A DNA stretch of 9,377 bases. Origin: SAR202 cluster bacterium. Its GTDB lineage: Bacteria; Chloroflexota; Dehalococcoidia; SAR202; CAJWER01. The DNA is taken from the NCBI GenBank assembly GCA_030740335.1, contig JASLXL010000017.1, positions 1 through 9,377 on the forward strand. The letters run 5' to 3'. Below, piece by piece: positions 1 through 6,097 of this stretch (positions within the stretch are counted from its first letter, which is position 1; every line of letters starts with the position of its first letter). The notes below the pieces were generated by a model. The model was given only the letters and a program-made list of their open reading frames with translations. It was not told the origin of the DNA and did no database searches. The translations under genes were made by a program, and so were the position numbers.

Positions 1-419
1 GCAAAGTCCGAAACAGGGAAGCTGCTATGCTGACTACTGAGGATGATATTGTTCTTGGTGGACCCGTTGAATTCGACCAGCCCGAGGTCCGGCTTGACCC
101 AGTTGACCCCATCGTCGCTCTCGGCATAGCACACCACCACCGGGTGGGACGCCTCATCAAGAGTCGTTTCAGTCATCACGAACTGGTTACCCCTGTAGTA
201 CATGCGGTAGATGTCGCCGTCCTGGAAGATGGTGAAATAGCCACAGGCGTTGCCCTCCCAGGGCCTGTCGGTGACCAGCGCCACCTCGCGCGGGACGGGT
301 TTGTTGAGGCGCAGCTCGGCGCCACCGCTCAATCGAGCGATCAGATAGTCGTCGAGCATCAGCTCGAGACGTGAGCCGATGTCGATTGGGATGGTGCTGC
401 TGGACTGAGGATGTGTCAT
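1..419 (-). CDS. Glycoside hydrolase-like five-bladed propeller protein, N-terminal part (cut by window edge)
   Basis: The minus strand is open from ATG at 419-417 to the left edge, giving 139 codons with no stop, so the C-terminal part lies outside. Visible landmarks are LELMLDDYLIARL (residues 18-30), a DRPWEGNACGYF stretch (51-62), DIYRMYYRG (69-77) and YAESDDGVNWVKPDLGLVEF (98-117) followed by NGSTKNNIIL. The 'LDDYLI', 'RPWEG', 'RMYYRG' and 'ESDDG..W.KPDLG' run is typical of a large family related to GH32/GH43-type five-bladed propellers, found in many soil and marine genomes. Most members have no tested substrate. There is no signal peptide at the N-terminus shown. A GAGG sequence lies about 11 bases before the ATG, a weak ribosome site. 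The stop of a fragmentary upstream reading frame (433) lies 13 bases before the start. Family assignment is fairly sure; enzymatic activity is not shown by this part. Confidence 0.8.
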   Translation of the reverse strand, partial: MTHPQSSSTIPIDIGSRLELMLDDYLIARLSGGAELRLNKPVPREVALVTDRPWEGNACGYFTIFQDGDIYRMYYRGNQFVMTETTLDEASHPVVVCYAESDDGVNWVKPDLGLVEFNGSTKNNIILSSQHSSFPVSDF

Positions 420-432
420 CTGTCTTGTTGCC

Positions 433-660
433 TCATTTGTTCTTTCCGTCTATCGCCGCTAGCACAACTTGCTTGTCCTCTTGGTCAAGCCTCCAGCCGT
501 CCGGTGACCTGGCTACCTCTGAGCGCAGCCCGGCCGTCTCGTGGATGATACCATGGCGACAACGGCTCAGATGGAGAATCTCAGACTGGCGAACCTTGCC
601 ATTGTCCTGGGTCCACCGGAAATATCGGAGCCGGTCTACTAGGCCAACATGATGCCCAGC
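433..660 (-). pseudogene. Possible C-terminal coding remnant, unknown family
   Basis: The minus frame ending with TGA at 433-435 is open far upstream, but only its last ~70 codons look protein-like (RLRYFRWTQDNGKVRQSEIL, then HGIIHETAGLRSEV and RSPDGWRLDQEDKQVVLAAI). I see no ATG, GTG or TTG in this frame between the tRNA-like repeat and this stretch. The only ATG (823-825) lies inside the repeat on its opposite strand, so the long version is probably an artefact. It ends 13 bases before the start of the propeller gene, as an upstream operon member would. I do not recognise the family. It may be the surviving 3' end of a gene broken when the repeat arrived, or chance. Confidence 0.3.
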
Positions 661-728
661 GTCTCCTCTACATCCGGGACCAGGCCGGTGTGATGCGATT
701 CCCCGAGACCCTTCTCTGAGGGTCGTTC
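639..728 (-). pseudogene. Short coding-like tail next to the repeat, unknown family
   Basis: A second minus frame reads ERPSEKGLGESHHTG, then LVPDVEETLGIMLA and a TAG stop at 639-641. It looks like a protein C-terminus (an amphipathic end helix), but its upstream continuation passes into the 113-bp repeat starting at 730 and meets a stop at 768-770. No start codon is convincing. It overlaps the neighbouring remnant (433-660) in another frame, so at most one of them is real at the overlap, unless a frameshift joins them. This is consistent with a gene truncated at the repeat boundary; confidence is low. Confidence 0.25.
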
Positions 729-729
729 T

Positions 730-842
730 ACCAGACGATAACTGGACAGGTTCTGGAGAGGCTGCAGCTACGCAAGTGCAGCGCTCAGGTTCAGATGACT
801 CTTGATCAGTAGGTTCTCGGTTCAAGTCCGAGGCGGGTCACC
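730..842 (+). repeat. 113-bp direct repeat, copy 1 (arm plus tRNA-Lys 3' half)
   Basis: Matches 6812-6924 without gaps at 109 of 113 positions; the differences are at 773, 786, 797 and 804. The first ~65 bp are not tRNA. They hold CTGGACAGG (742-750) and CTGGAGAGG (753-761), a near-identical pair 11 bp apart, and a perfect inverted repeat GCTGCA (761-766) / TGCAGC (777-782). The last ~49 bp are the 3' half of a tRNA-Lys. Arm-like repeats beside a tRNA 3' end resemble an attachment site of a tyrosine-recombinase element; that reading is inferred. Confidence 0.9.
794..842 (+). pseudogene. tRNA-Lys(CTT) 3' half, copy 1
   Basis: From the anticodon arm onward the tRNA layout is exact. The anticodon loop CTCTTGA (799-805) has anticodon CTT at 801-803. 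The variable loop is AGGTT (811-815). The T-arm is CTCGG-TTCAAGT-CCGAG (816-832). The 3' acceptor strand is GCGGGTC (833-839), then discriminator A and CC, with T where the final A of CCA would be. The inner anticodon-stem pairs hold but 28/42 is a mismatch, and base 37 is G instead of the usual A. A 5' acceptor strand of the GACCCGC type and a D-arm are absent upstream, so this is not a working tRNA gene. Confidence 0.75.
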
Positions 843-970
843 TATCCCTGTATACAGGCGTTCCTGGGTTTTGTGCGCCCCGACCATGTCCCCCTTGGGC
901 TTGGTAGCCCTTACCGCAGCAGCTGCATTTCCCGTGGCTGCGGCATCCAAGGGAAGCCATTCTTGCTAAC

Positions 971-1120
971 ATGGCCCTGGACACGCTCTGGGCTGTCCAC
1001 GTCGGCGACCCGGAAGACCGCCCGCGGATCGGCACGTCTGTGGACGATAAGCACCTGAATGTGTCGATCACGTTCACCGACGGAAGCCGAAGAGAGGTGG
1101 AGATCGCGAGGACGCTATGA
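971..1120 (+). CDS. Small hypothetical protein, 49 aa
   Basis: ATG at 971 to TGA at 1118-1120. The product reads MALDTLWAVHVGDPEDRPRI, then GTSVDDKHLNVSITFTDGSR and REVEIARTL: acidic, with a beta-strand pattern and typical coding composition. The end (NVSITFTDGSRREVEI) loosely resembles small DUF2442-like folds ('ltFeDGerRevdv'), but I cannot confirm that. The frame is open back to a TAG at 905-907, and the extra residues (PLPQQLHFPWLRHPREAILAN) look less like protein. No good ribosome site precedes the ATG. It may be a real small gene, or the remnant of a longer one just inside the tRNA-like repeat. It lies 121 bases before the ABC permease, on the same strand. Confidence 0.4.
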   Translation: MALDTLWAVHVGDPEDRPRIGTSVDDKHLNVSITFTDGSRREVEIARTL

Positions 1121-1241
1121 GGTGTGCCGGCCGGCCGGGAACCCAGACCGCGACCGACGCTAGCTCGTCAAGGCGCCATCGATAGACTTAGGACAAGAGA
1201 ATGGAAGCAGGATTCTCCAAAATCTACGGGAGACCCACTAC

Positions 1242-2231
1242 ATGTTGAATTTCATCGTACGACGCACGCTTCTCGCCTTTTTCACCGTCTGGGTCATCTC
1301 CATGATCGCATTTGTCACCATCCAGTTGCCTCCAGGGGACTACGCGGACACATATGTGTCAAGTTTCACTCGAGCGGACGCGCCAGCGTGGGTCGAAGAA
1401 ATGAAAGAGAATATACGCCGGGAGTATGGCTTGGACAAGCCGATGTTCGTGCAGTACGGTAAATGGGCGTTTAAAATCCTTCGGGGCGACTTCGGGAATT
1501 CTTACGCATACAATCAGCCCGTTGGGGATATCATCCAAGAGCGTCTGCTTATGACCATAATCCTGGTTCTTGCCACAGCGCTATTCGCCTGGTCACTATC
1601 CATCCCAATCGGCATCTACACGGCAGTCCGACAGCACAGTGTAGGGGACTACACTGTGACATTCGTCGGGTTCTTGGGGCTGGCGGTTCCCGACTTCCTG
1701 CTCGCGCTCTGGCTGCTTTGGATCGCTTTCGTATACTTCCCTGACCACAGCATCGGCGGACTCTTCTCGCCAGAGTACATAGAGGCGTCGTGGAGCTTTG
1801 ATCGAGTCGCCGATTTGCTGTCACACCTGTGGATATCGGTGATCGTGATTGGGACGGCGGGCACGGCGGGCCTCATCAGGGTCATGAGGGCCAATGTGTT
1901 GGACGAGTTGCACAAACCTTACGTTGTCACCGCCCGTTCGAAAGGTCTGGCCGAGTGGAAGCTGATCCTGAAGTACCCTGTTCGGCTCGCCCTCAATCCA
2001 CTAGTGAGCACAGTGGGCTACTTGCTGCCGGCGTTGATGTCGGGCAGCGTCATCGTCTCGGTGGTGCTGAACCTGCCTACTGAAGGGCAATTACTACTTC
2101 AAGCTATTTTGAACGAGGACCTAATTTTGTCAGCCACAATAGTGCTGTTGCTAGGCACTTTTACCGTCATCGGGACCCTCATTTCGGACATCCTGCTGGG
2201 CATCCTGGACCCGCGAATTAGGGTGCATTAG
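1242..2231 (+). CDS. ABC transporter permease, DppB/OppB family (peptide/nickel type)
   Basis: 329 aa, full length for the family. It is an inner-membrane subunit of an importer for peptides, nickel or other small solutes. The N-terminal membrane helix (about 9-29) carries the usual 'RRTLLAFFTVWVISMIAF' run. A periplasmic domain follows with EYGLDKPMFVQYGKW and RGDFGNSY (about 61-88), typical of DppB. Further helices lie near 100-125, 134-165, 190-215, 255-278 and 295-320. The EAA coupling loop that docks on the ATPase is at about 229-256 (TARSKGLAEWKLILKYPVRL). ATG at 1242 has GGGAG nine bases upstream. No DppC partner, binding protein or ATPase is adjacent: the next gene is a sulfatase on the other strand. 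It must work with subunits encoded elsewhere or be a stranded operon piece. Confidence 0.93.
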   Translation: MLNFIVRRTLLAFFTVWVISMIAFVTIQLPPGDYADTYVSSFTRADAPAWVEEMKENIRREYGLDKPMFVQYGKWAFKILRGDFGNSYAYNQPVGDIIQERLLMTIILVLATALFAWSLSIPIGIYTAVRQHSVGDYTVTFVGFLGLAVPDFLLALWLLWIAFVYFPDHSIGGLFSPEYIEASWSFDRVADLLSHLWISVIVIGTAGTAGLIRVMRANVLDELHKPYVVTARSKGLAEWKLILKYPVRLALNPLVSTVGYLLPALMSGSVIVSVVLNLPTEGQLLLQAILNEDLILSATIVLLLGTFTVIGTLISDILLGILDPRIRVH

Positions 2232-2240
2232 TTGCTGTCA

Positions 2241-2266
2241 GCCCGAATAGCCGGTTGAGGTCGGGC
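2241..2266 (+). terminator. Weak hairpin after the permease gene
   Basis: An inverted repeat GCCCGA (2241-2246) / TCGGGC (2261-2266) with a 14-base loop begins nine bases after the permease stop. It is well placed for a terminator, but no T-run follows, so it is at best a weak or Rho-assisted end, or a 3' stabilising structure. Confidence 0.25.
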
Positions 2267-2360
2267 ATCCCTATATTCGCGTATCATCTCACTCTGGCGA
2301 TAGTCAGCCGCTCAGGCCAGCTCCCTAGCTGCTACCCGCCGCATCCCATCCTACTTGCCC

Positions 2361-2388
2361 CCCTAGGCTATACTGCCCCCAGATACAG
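2361..2388 (-). repeat. Dispersed 28-nt repeat, copy A
   Basis: Read on the minus strand it starts CTGTATCTGGGGGCAGTATA and ends GCCTAGGG. It matches copy B (4291-4318) at 24 of 28 positions, and the similarity fades into G-rich sequence beyond. It lies 139 bases downstream of the sulfatase stop. Copies A and B are in opposite orientation and flank the sulfatase gene. A separate inverted repeat CCCCAG (2377-2382) / CTGGGG (2396-2401) overlaps it and could fold in RNA from the sulfatase. Apart from these, the 2232-2526 spacer holds nothing I can identify. Confidence 0.6.
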
Positions 2389-2526
2389 TCTCTTGCTGGG
2401 GTGATTCCGTTCAGGATGACAGGTTGTTGCGCCTCGAAGAGGCCCTTATATGTAAGTGCCGCTGCGCTCATTCCAACTAAAACGGAATCTTGTAGAATTC
2501 TGCACCTGGGAGGAGTGGGGGACTGG

Positions 2527-3969
2527 CTAGTCGCCCATGGTTGCAATTGACCAGTTCGCGAGCCGCTGTTTCATATCTCCTATCACCCGGCCGTATTTCG
2601 GGTTGCCGACCACGTTGGTTAACTCCCAAGGGTCGTTCACGAGGTCATACAGTTCGTCGCTATCGCCGTTGGGATCGTGGACGTATTTAAAGTCTTGCGT
2701 TCGCACCATCTTTCGATGACCTTCTGCCTCCCGCCAGAGCAGCGACTGGATCACGGTTTGATATCCATAGGGTTCCGGTAGCTTCTCTAGATCGGACGCG
2801 CGGAACGGTGGACCGCCTGCGCCGTACTCGGAAAACGCGGTGTCTCGAGGCGCCGTACTTGTAACAACAGGAAGCCCTTCGCCCTGCATGTCTCGTGGCA
2901 CGTCTAGGCCCTGCAGAGCGAGCAATGTAGGCACGATGTCGATAGTGTTGACCATGCTTTCATCGACCGCACCGCTCGTGACATGGCCAGGCCAGGACAA
3001 GATCAGAGGTACGTTGACTAGGCAGTCGTAGAAGACTCCCCCCTTTACGGCCATTCCGTGCTCGCCCATGAAGTCGCCGTGGTCGGCGGTGAATACGACG
3101 ATGGTGTTATCTCGCAGCCGCAGCCTTTCCAAGGCATCGAGAATCTGTCCGATTCCGTCGTCTAGGAACCTCACCATTGCGTAGTAGATCCCGACCATCT
3201 TCCTGACTTCGTTTTCGGGGTCGGTTTCCATTCCCAGCATTTGGTGGAGGACTCTGTTTCTTTCAGGTGCTCGGTCGTCGAACTCATTTGCACGCCATGG
3301 TGGGAGTTCGATGTGTTCTGGGGGGAACATCTCGGCGTAATGCCGCGGTGCTTCGTACGGCTCGTGCGGGTCGGGGAACGAGACCGACAGGGCGAATGGC
3401 TCGTTGCCGTGCTGTTCAAGAAAACGGACGGTCTGCGCGGCAACCAGTCCGGTGCCGTAGTCTTCAAGTGGGTAGTCGGTGACGGCATATGAGATGCGTG
3501 GCGTTTGCCATGGCATGTTGCGCCGAACGGCATGTGCTGCCTCGACACACTCCATCGGTCGCACCCACTGCATTCCCTTTGTGCTGCTGTCGGCAGGAAA
3601 CCCCCTGCTGCCGATCTCACAGTACACGTCTAACAGATCGAGGTCATCCTTTTGATCGAAGCAGTTGTTCTTGCCTATGATGCCGCCCCGGTAGCCTGCC
3701 TGGTTCCATATGCGGAAAATGTGGTTGGCGCCGGCCGGCATCAGGGTGTTGTTGAGGCTCGTGCCGAGGGTGTGTGGAAACTTAGAGGCCATTACCGCTG
3801 TTCTCGCGGGCACGCACAGTGGGTGCGGGGTAAAGGCATTGCGGAACAGCACACCTTCGCTCGCAAGTCTAGATAGCGAAGGTGTCGGGCAGGCCCTGTC
3901 CCAGTACATCTGACTGGCCTTCGCCTTCATCTGGTCGGCCATGATGAAAATAACATTCGGCCTGTTCAA
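2527..3969 (-). CDS. Sulfatase, type I (S1 family, formylglycine-dependent), probable active-site variant
   Basis: 480 aa, full length for the alkaline-phosphatase-like sulfatase fold. It would hydrolyse a sulfate ester, probably in the cytoplasm since there is no signal peptide. Seen in order: NRPNVIFIMADQ (2-13, first metal-binding residues D12 and Q13), LCVPAR (51-56, the C-x-P-x-R signature whose Cys52 becomes formylglycine), IIGKNNCF (97-104), FPDPHEPY (198-205, including His202), TADHGDFMGEHG (294-305, metal ligands D296 and H297) and AVKGG (307-311, Lys309). At 102 many relatives have His in a 'GK.H' motif; here it is Asn (AAC). The start is TTG at 3967-3969: it gives the normal family N-terminus, and no ATG or GTG lies in frame upstream before a stop at 4012-4014. 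No strong ribosome site is visible. The maturase and substrate are not shown by context. Confidence 0.92.
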   Translation of the reverse strand: MNRPNVIFIMADQMKAKASQMYWDRACPTPSLSRLASEGVLFRNAFTPHPLCVPARTAVMASKFPHTLGTSLNNTLMPAGANHIFRIWNQAGYRGGIIGKNNCFDQKDDLDLLDVYCEIGSRGFPADSSTKGMQWVRPMECVEAAHAVRRNMPWQTPRISYAVTDYPLEDYGTGLVAAQTVRFLEQHGNEPFALSVSFPDPHEPYEAPRHYAEMFPPEHIELPPWRANEFDDRAPERNRVLHQMLGMETDPENEVRKMVGIYYAMVRFLDDGIGQILDALERLRLRDNTIVVFTADHGDFMGEHGMAVKGGVFYDCLVNVPLILSWPGHVTSGAVDESMVNTIDIVPTLLALQGLDVPRDMQGEGLPVVTSTAPRDTAFSEYGAGGPPFRASDLEKLPEPYGYQTVIQSLLWREAEGHRKMVRTQDFKYVHDPNGDSDELYDLVNDPWELTNVVGNPKYGRVIGDMKQRLANWSIATMGD

Positions 3970-4073
3970 ATCACACAGCCCATAACCCAGATTCTTTCGA
4001 GGGGTTTTGTGTTAGAGGGGACATCTTAATCCGGAATTCCTTTTTCAAATTGACTGGGCCTAAGGAACGCACC

Positions 4074-4265
4074 ATGCTCAGCGAAAGCCATGGTAGTTTC
4101 ACTCACGAAAGCTGTCAACAAGCCAAGTCCCAAGTTTTGTTTGACCCTGCGGGCAACACCGCTACCGTCAACATCAACGCCACAGCAACAGCCACACCGA
4201 CTGCTGCACCAGAGTCAGTGGCAGAGGCAACCCCAACTCCCATTCCCAATATATGGGACTCCTAG
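4074..4265 (+). CDS. Small Thr/Pro/Ala-rich ORF, 63 aa, doubtful
   Basis: ATG at 4074 is preceded by AAGGA (4062-4066) with a 7-base spacing, a good ribosome site. It is a better start than the upstream ATG at 4050. The product begins MLSESHGSFTHESCQQAKSQ and ends with a low-complexity tail (about 35-63) of T/A/P repeats: NATATATPTAAPES, then ATPTPIPNIWDS. Such tails are common as linkers in secreted Chloroflexota proteins, but there is no signal peptide or lipobox here. It lies divergent from the sulfatase, about 105 bases from that start. It may be a remnant of a larger secreted protein, a small real gene, or chance; no function assigned. Confidence 0.35.
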   Translation: MLSESHGSFTHESCQQAKSQVLFDPAGNTATVNINATATATPTAAPESVAEATPTPIPNIWDS

Positions 4266-4290
4266 CCGTTAGACTCTACCTCGCATAACC

Positions 4291-4318
4291 CTGCCTCTGT
4301 GGGCAGTATAGTCTAGGG
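4291..4318 (+). repeat. Dispersed 28-nt repeat, copy B
   Basis: Begins CTGCCTCTGTGGGCAGTATA and ends GTCTAGGG. It matches copy A at 24/28 and copy C (6700-6727) at 23/28; similarity to C continues loosely through the G-rich tail to about 4336. The first 16 bases can fold as CTGCC-TCTGTG-GGCAG. It lies between the stop of the small ORF and the 3' end of the MFS gene. A longer inverted repeat, GGGCGGA (4346-4352) / TCCGCCC (4386-4392), lies between it and the MFS stop, but no T-run follows it in the direction of MFS transcription. Confidence 0.65.
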
Positions 4319-4416
4319 CGAGTGGATGGGGAGTGGTCTTAGCAGGGGCGGAGGCGGCTCTGTTAAGCTTTTACCCTGTCGCTGTTCCGCCCTGGCCCAG
4401 TCCGACCAGCATACAG

Positions 4417-5721
4417 TCAATTCGTGGCCGTGTCCCTCGGCTGAGGCTCAGTGGTGAAAGGCTCTGCCTTTTCCCACGAGACGATGCGCCGCATGAGCGA
4501 AGGAGTCAGCGAACCCACCATTACGACCAGGCCCAGGCCGATGGCGGCGTTCAGTCCGACGGCGAAGCTCGGGCTGGTTCCGTTGGCCACCGCTCCGGTC
4601 ATCAGCGTACCGAGGGGCAAACTGCCGATGGCGAGGCTTATGACCCCCAGTGCGCGGCCGCGCATCTCCTTTCGAGCGACCAGCATCACGATGGTTGGCT
4701 GCATGGTCCCGAAGCCCGCGGATCCGAGTCCGAGTATCAACATCAGTGGAAACGAGACGGCGTACCGGGAAGAAAAGGAGAATAGCAGCAGCCCGGTCAT
4801 CGCCAGCATGGTGCCGGCGATGTAGACTCGCCCCTGGTGCCTGAGTCCACCAGCGGAGGCTATGGCCACCGCGCCGAAAATGGCCCCTATCCCCGGCGCG
4901 GACATCAGTATTCCCATCAGTCCGGGCCCGACTCCCAGGATGTCCCGCGCGATTACAGGCCCCATCTGCATGTAGGGGTAAAAAAACAGGTTCATTAGAA
5001 GCGTTATCAGGATGGTGGCCCGAATCGTTTCATGACCCCTGACGTAGCGGAACCCCTCTCCGAGGTTGCGAAACATTTCCGAGACTGAGCCAAGGAATCG
5101 CCGCCGCTGGCCGGCGGCCGGGGCCCCATACGGCGCGTTTGCGCCAGGATGGGTGTCGGCCGTTCGTTGTAGCGGCGCAGCCTGGTGGGGGAGCTTGAGG
5201 GATAGGGCCAGCGCCACCGCCGCGACGTAGAGCACGCTGACCACCACGTATCCGCCGGCGACGCTCGTCCACGCTATCAGCCCTCCCGCAAGGGCCGGAG
5301 CCACCATCCAGCTGAAGTGCATGCCCACCGACTCCAGCGCCATCCCATTGGTCACGAACGAGTCCCCCAGAAGGTCGTGGATCATGGAGCGGCGGGAGGG
5401 AGAGTCCAGCGCCCATCCGGTGCCAACTACGAGCATGATCACGTAGGCCTGCCAGAGATCCACAAGGTCGGCATGCAACAGCAGGGTAAAGGTCAGCGCG
5501 GCCACCAGGTTCACACTCTGGGTTGTTAGCAACAGCCGACGGCGGTCCACTTGGTCGGCCAGTAGCCCTCCAAAGACGCCCAGAAGTAGTGTTGGCGCGA
5601 AGTTGAAGGTCCCGACGAGGGCGACCAGGAACGGCGAGTCGGTCCGCTCCAAGACGAACCAGGCCAGCAGAGTCATCTGCATCATCTGAGACATGCTGGA
5701 GACTAGATTGCTCAGCCACAA
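4417..5721 (-). CDS. MFS exporter, MFS_3 / EntS-like, with disturbed 5' end
   Basis: The open frame from a TTG at 5719-5721 gives 434 aa. It is an integral membrane proton-driven efflux protein of the MFS_3 type (EntS-like; substrates range from siderophores to drugs). Seen: LLAWFVLERTDSPFLVALVG (18-37), the motif A loop GGLLADQVDRRR (51-62), a VVGTGWALDSPSRRSMI segment (98-114), and a hydrophilic central loop around 185-225 between the two six-helix halves. The TTG lies inside helix 1. Upstream codons in the same frame (GTFHAFGHQGYRRLW) are plainly coding and match the family's N-terminus, but contain no start codon. Adding one C in the CCC run (plus-strand G-run 5761-5763) would join them to an ATG at 5775-5777 and give about 453 aa. 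The gene is therefore a recent pseudogene, a sequencing error, or uses a non-standard start. Confidence 0.85.
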   Translation of the reverse strand: MWLSNLVSSMSQMMQMTLLAWFVLERTDSPFLVALVGTFNFAPTLLLGVFGGLLADQVDRRRLLLTTQSVNLVAALTFTLLLHADLVDLWQAYVIMLVVGTGWALDSPSRRSMIHDLLGDSFVTNGMALESVGMHFSWMVAPALAGGLIAWTSVAGGYVVVSVLYVAAVALALSLKLPHQAAPLQRTADTHPGANAPYGAPAAGQRRRFLGSVSEMFRNLGEGFRYVRGHETIRATILITLLMNLFFYPYMQMGPVIARDILGVGPGLMGILMSAPGIGAIFGAVAIASAGGLRHQGRVYIAGTMLAMTGLLLFSFSSRYAVSFPLMLILGLGSAGFGTMQPTIVMLVARKEMRGRALGVISLAIGSLPLGTLMTGAVANGTSPSFAVGLNAAIGLGLVVMVGSLTPSLMRRIVSWEKAEPFTTEPQPRDTATN

Positions 5722-5783
5722 GCGCCGATAACCCTGGTGACCGAAGGCGTGGAAAGTGCCGGGCGACCGGCTATCATGGGAAT

Positions 5784-5843
5784 CTATGAAGTTCCGATTG
5801 CCCTATCAATCAGAAAATTCGCCTCTGGAAATGATGATCTCAT
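5784..5843 (-). CDS. Possible leader ORF, 19 aa, upstream of the MFS gene
   Basis: ATG at 5841-5843 follows GAGGGAG with five A residues between them, the strongest ribosome site I see in the window. It opens only MRSSFPEANFLIDRAIGTS and stops at TAG 5784-5786, seven bases before the candidate MFS ATG at 5777-5775. It could be a leader peptide coupled to MFS translation. Alternatively it is the true MFS start, thrown out of frame by an indel near 5800: the MFS frame is open up to 5803. The sequence alone does not decide between these. Confidence 0.3.
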   Translation of the reverse strand: MRSSFPEANFLIDRAIGTS

Positions 5844-5881
5844 TTTTTCTCCCTCAAATCTTCAAGCCTCTGAAGTCCCAC

Positions 5882-5931
5882 TAACCGGTTACGATTATGG
5901 CATCCCCTAGGACATTGACGGCATCCCGTAG
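5882..5931 (-). promoter_or_regulatory. Possible operator region upstream of the MFS gene
   Basis: Contains a perfect 10-bp palindrome TAACCGGTTA (5882-5891) and a direct repeat GGCATCCCCTAG (5899-5910) / GGCATCCCGTAG (5920-5931), 11 of 12 identical and 21 bp apart, about two helical turns. It lies roughly 40-90 bases upstream of the strong ribosome site at 5849-5855. The arrangement fits a regulator-binding region, but no -35/-10 pair is clear and it may be chance. The rest of the 5932-6097 spacer holds nothing I can identify. Confidence 0.2.
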
Positions 5932-6097
5932 AAGACCGGTACTTCTTTTTCCATTCGTTCCGTCCCGTGGACCCGGTATTTCAAATCATTCATCGCATCT
6001 CCAGGTCATCCAACAACAAAGTAGGGGCTAACATATATCTATGCCCCCAGTTGTCTTCAATCCCCCAAGAGACTCCTAGCCGGCAGCAAAATATTTA

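Noticed and set aside
27..374. 115-codon plus-strand frame
   Set aside because: It lies opposite the clearly coding minus-strand propeller gene (1-419), and its product has no family features.
661..825. Upstream part of the minus frame ending at 433, starting with ATG at 823-825
   Set aside because: The start and first codons lie inside the tRNA-like repeat on its opposite strand, and the residues are not protein-like; only the last ~70 codons are kept, as a remnant.
794..842. Intact tRNA gene at either repeat copy
   Set aside because: No 5' acceptor strand of the G-A/G-Y-Y-Y-G-Y pattern and no D-arm is present upstream; only the 3' half exists.
2325..2546. 73-codon minus frame after the sulfatase
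   Set aside because: It covers dispersed repeat A and spacer DNA, overlaps the sulfatase end out of frame, and has no recognisable fold; the protein-like look comes from repeat sequence.
4346..4392. Inverted repeat GGGCGGA/TCCGCCC as terminator of the MFS gene
   Set aside because: The loop is over 30 bases and no T-run follows on the minus strand.
5030..5719. 229-codon minus frame overlapping the MFS gene
   Set aside because: It is out of frame with the real membrane protein and is rich in Arg/Gly/Pro, as expected for a shadow of a GC-rich gene.
6024..6047. GGGGC/GCCCC hairpin after the methyltransferase
   Set aside because: Only five pairs with a 14-base loop and no adjacent T-run; not distinguishable from chance.
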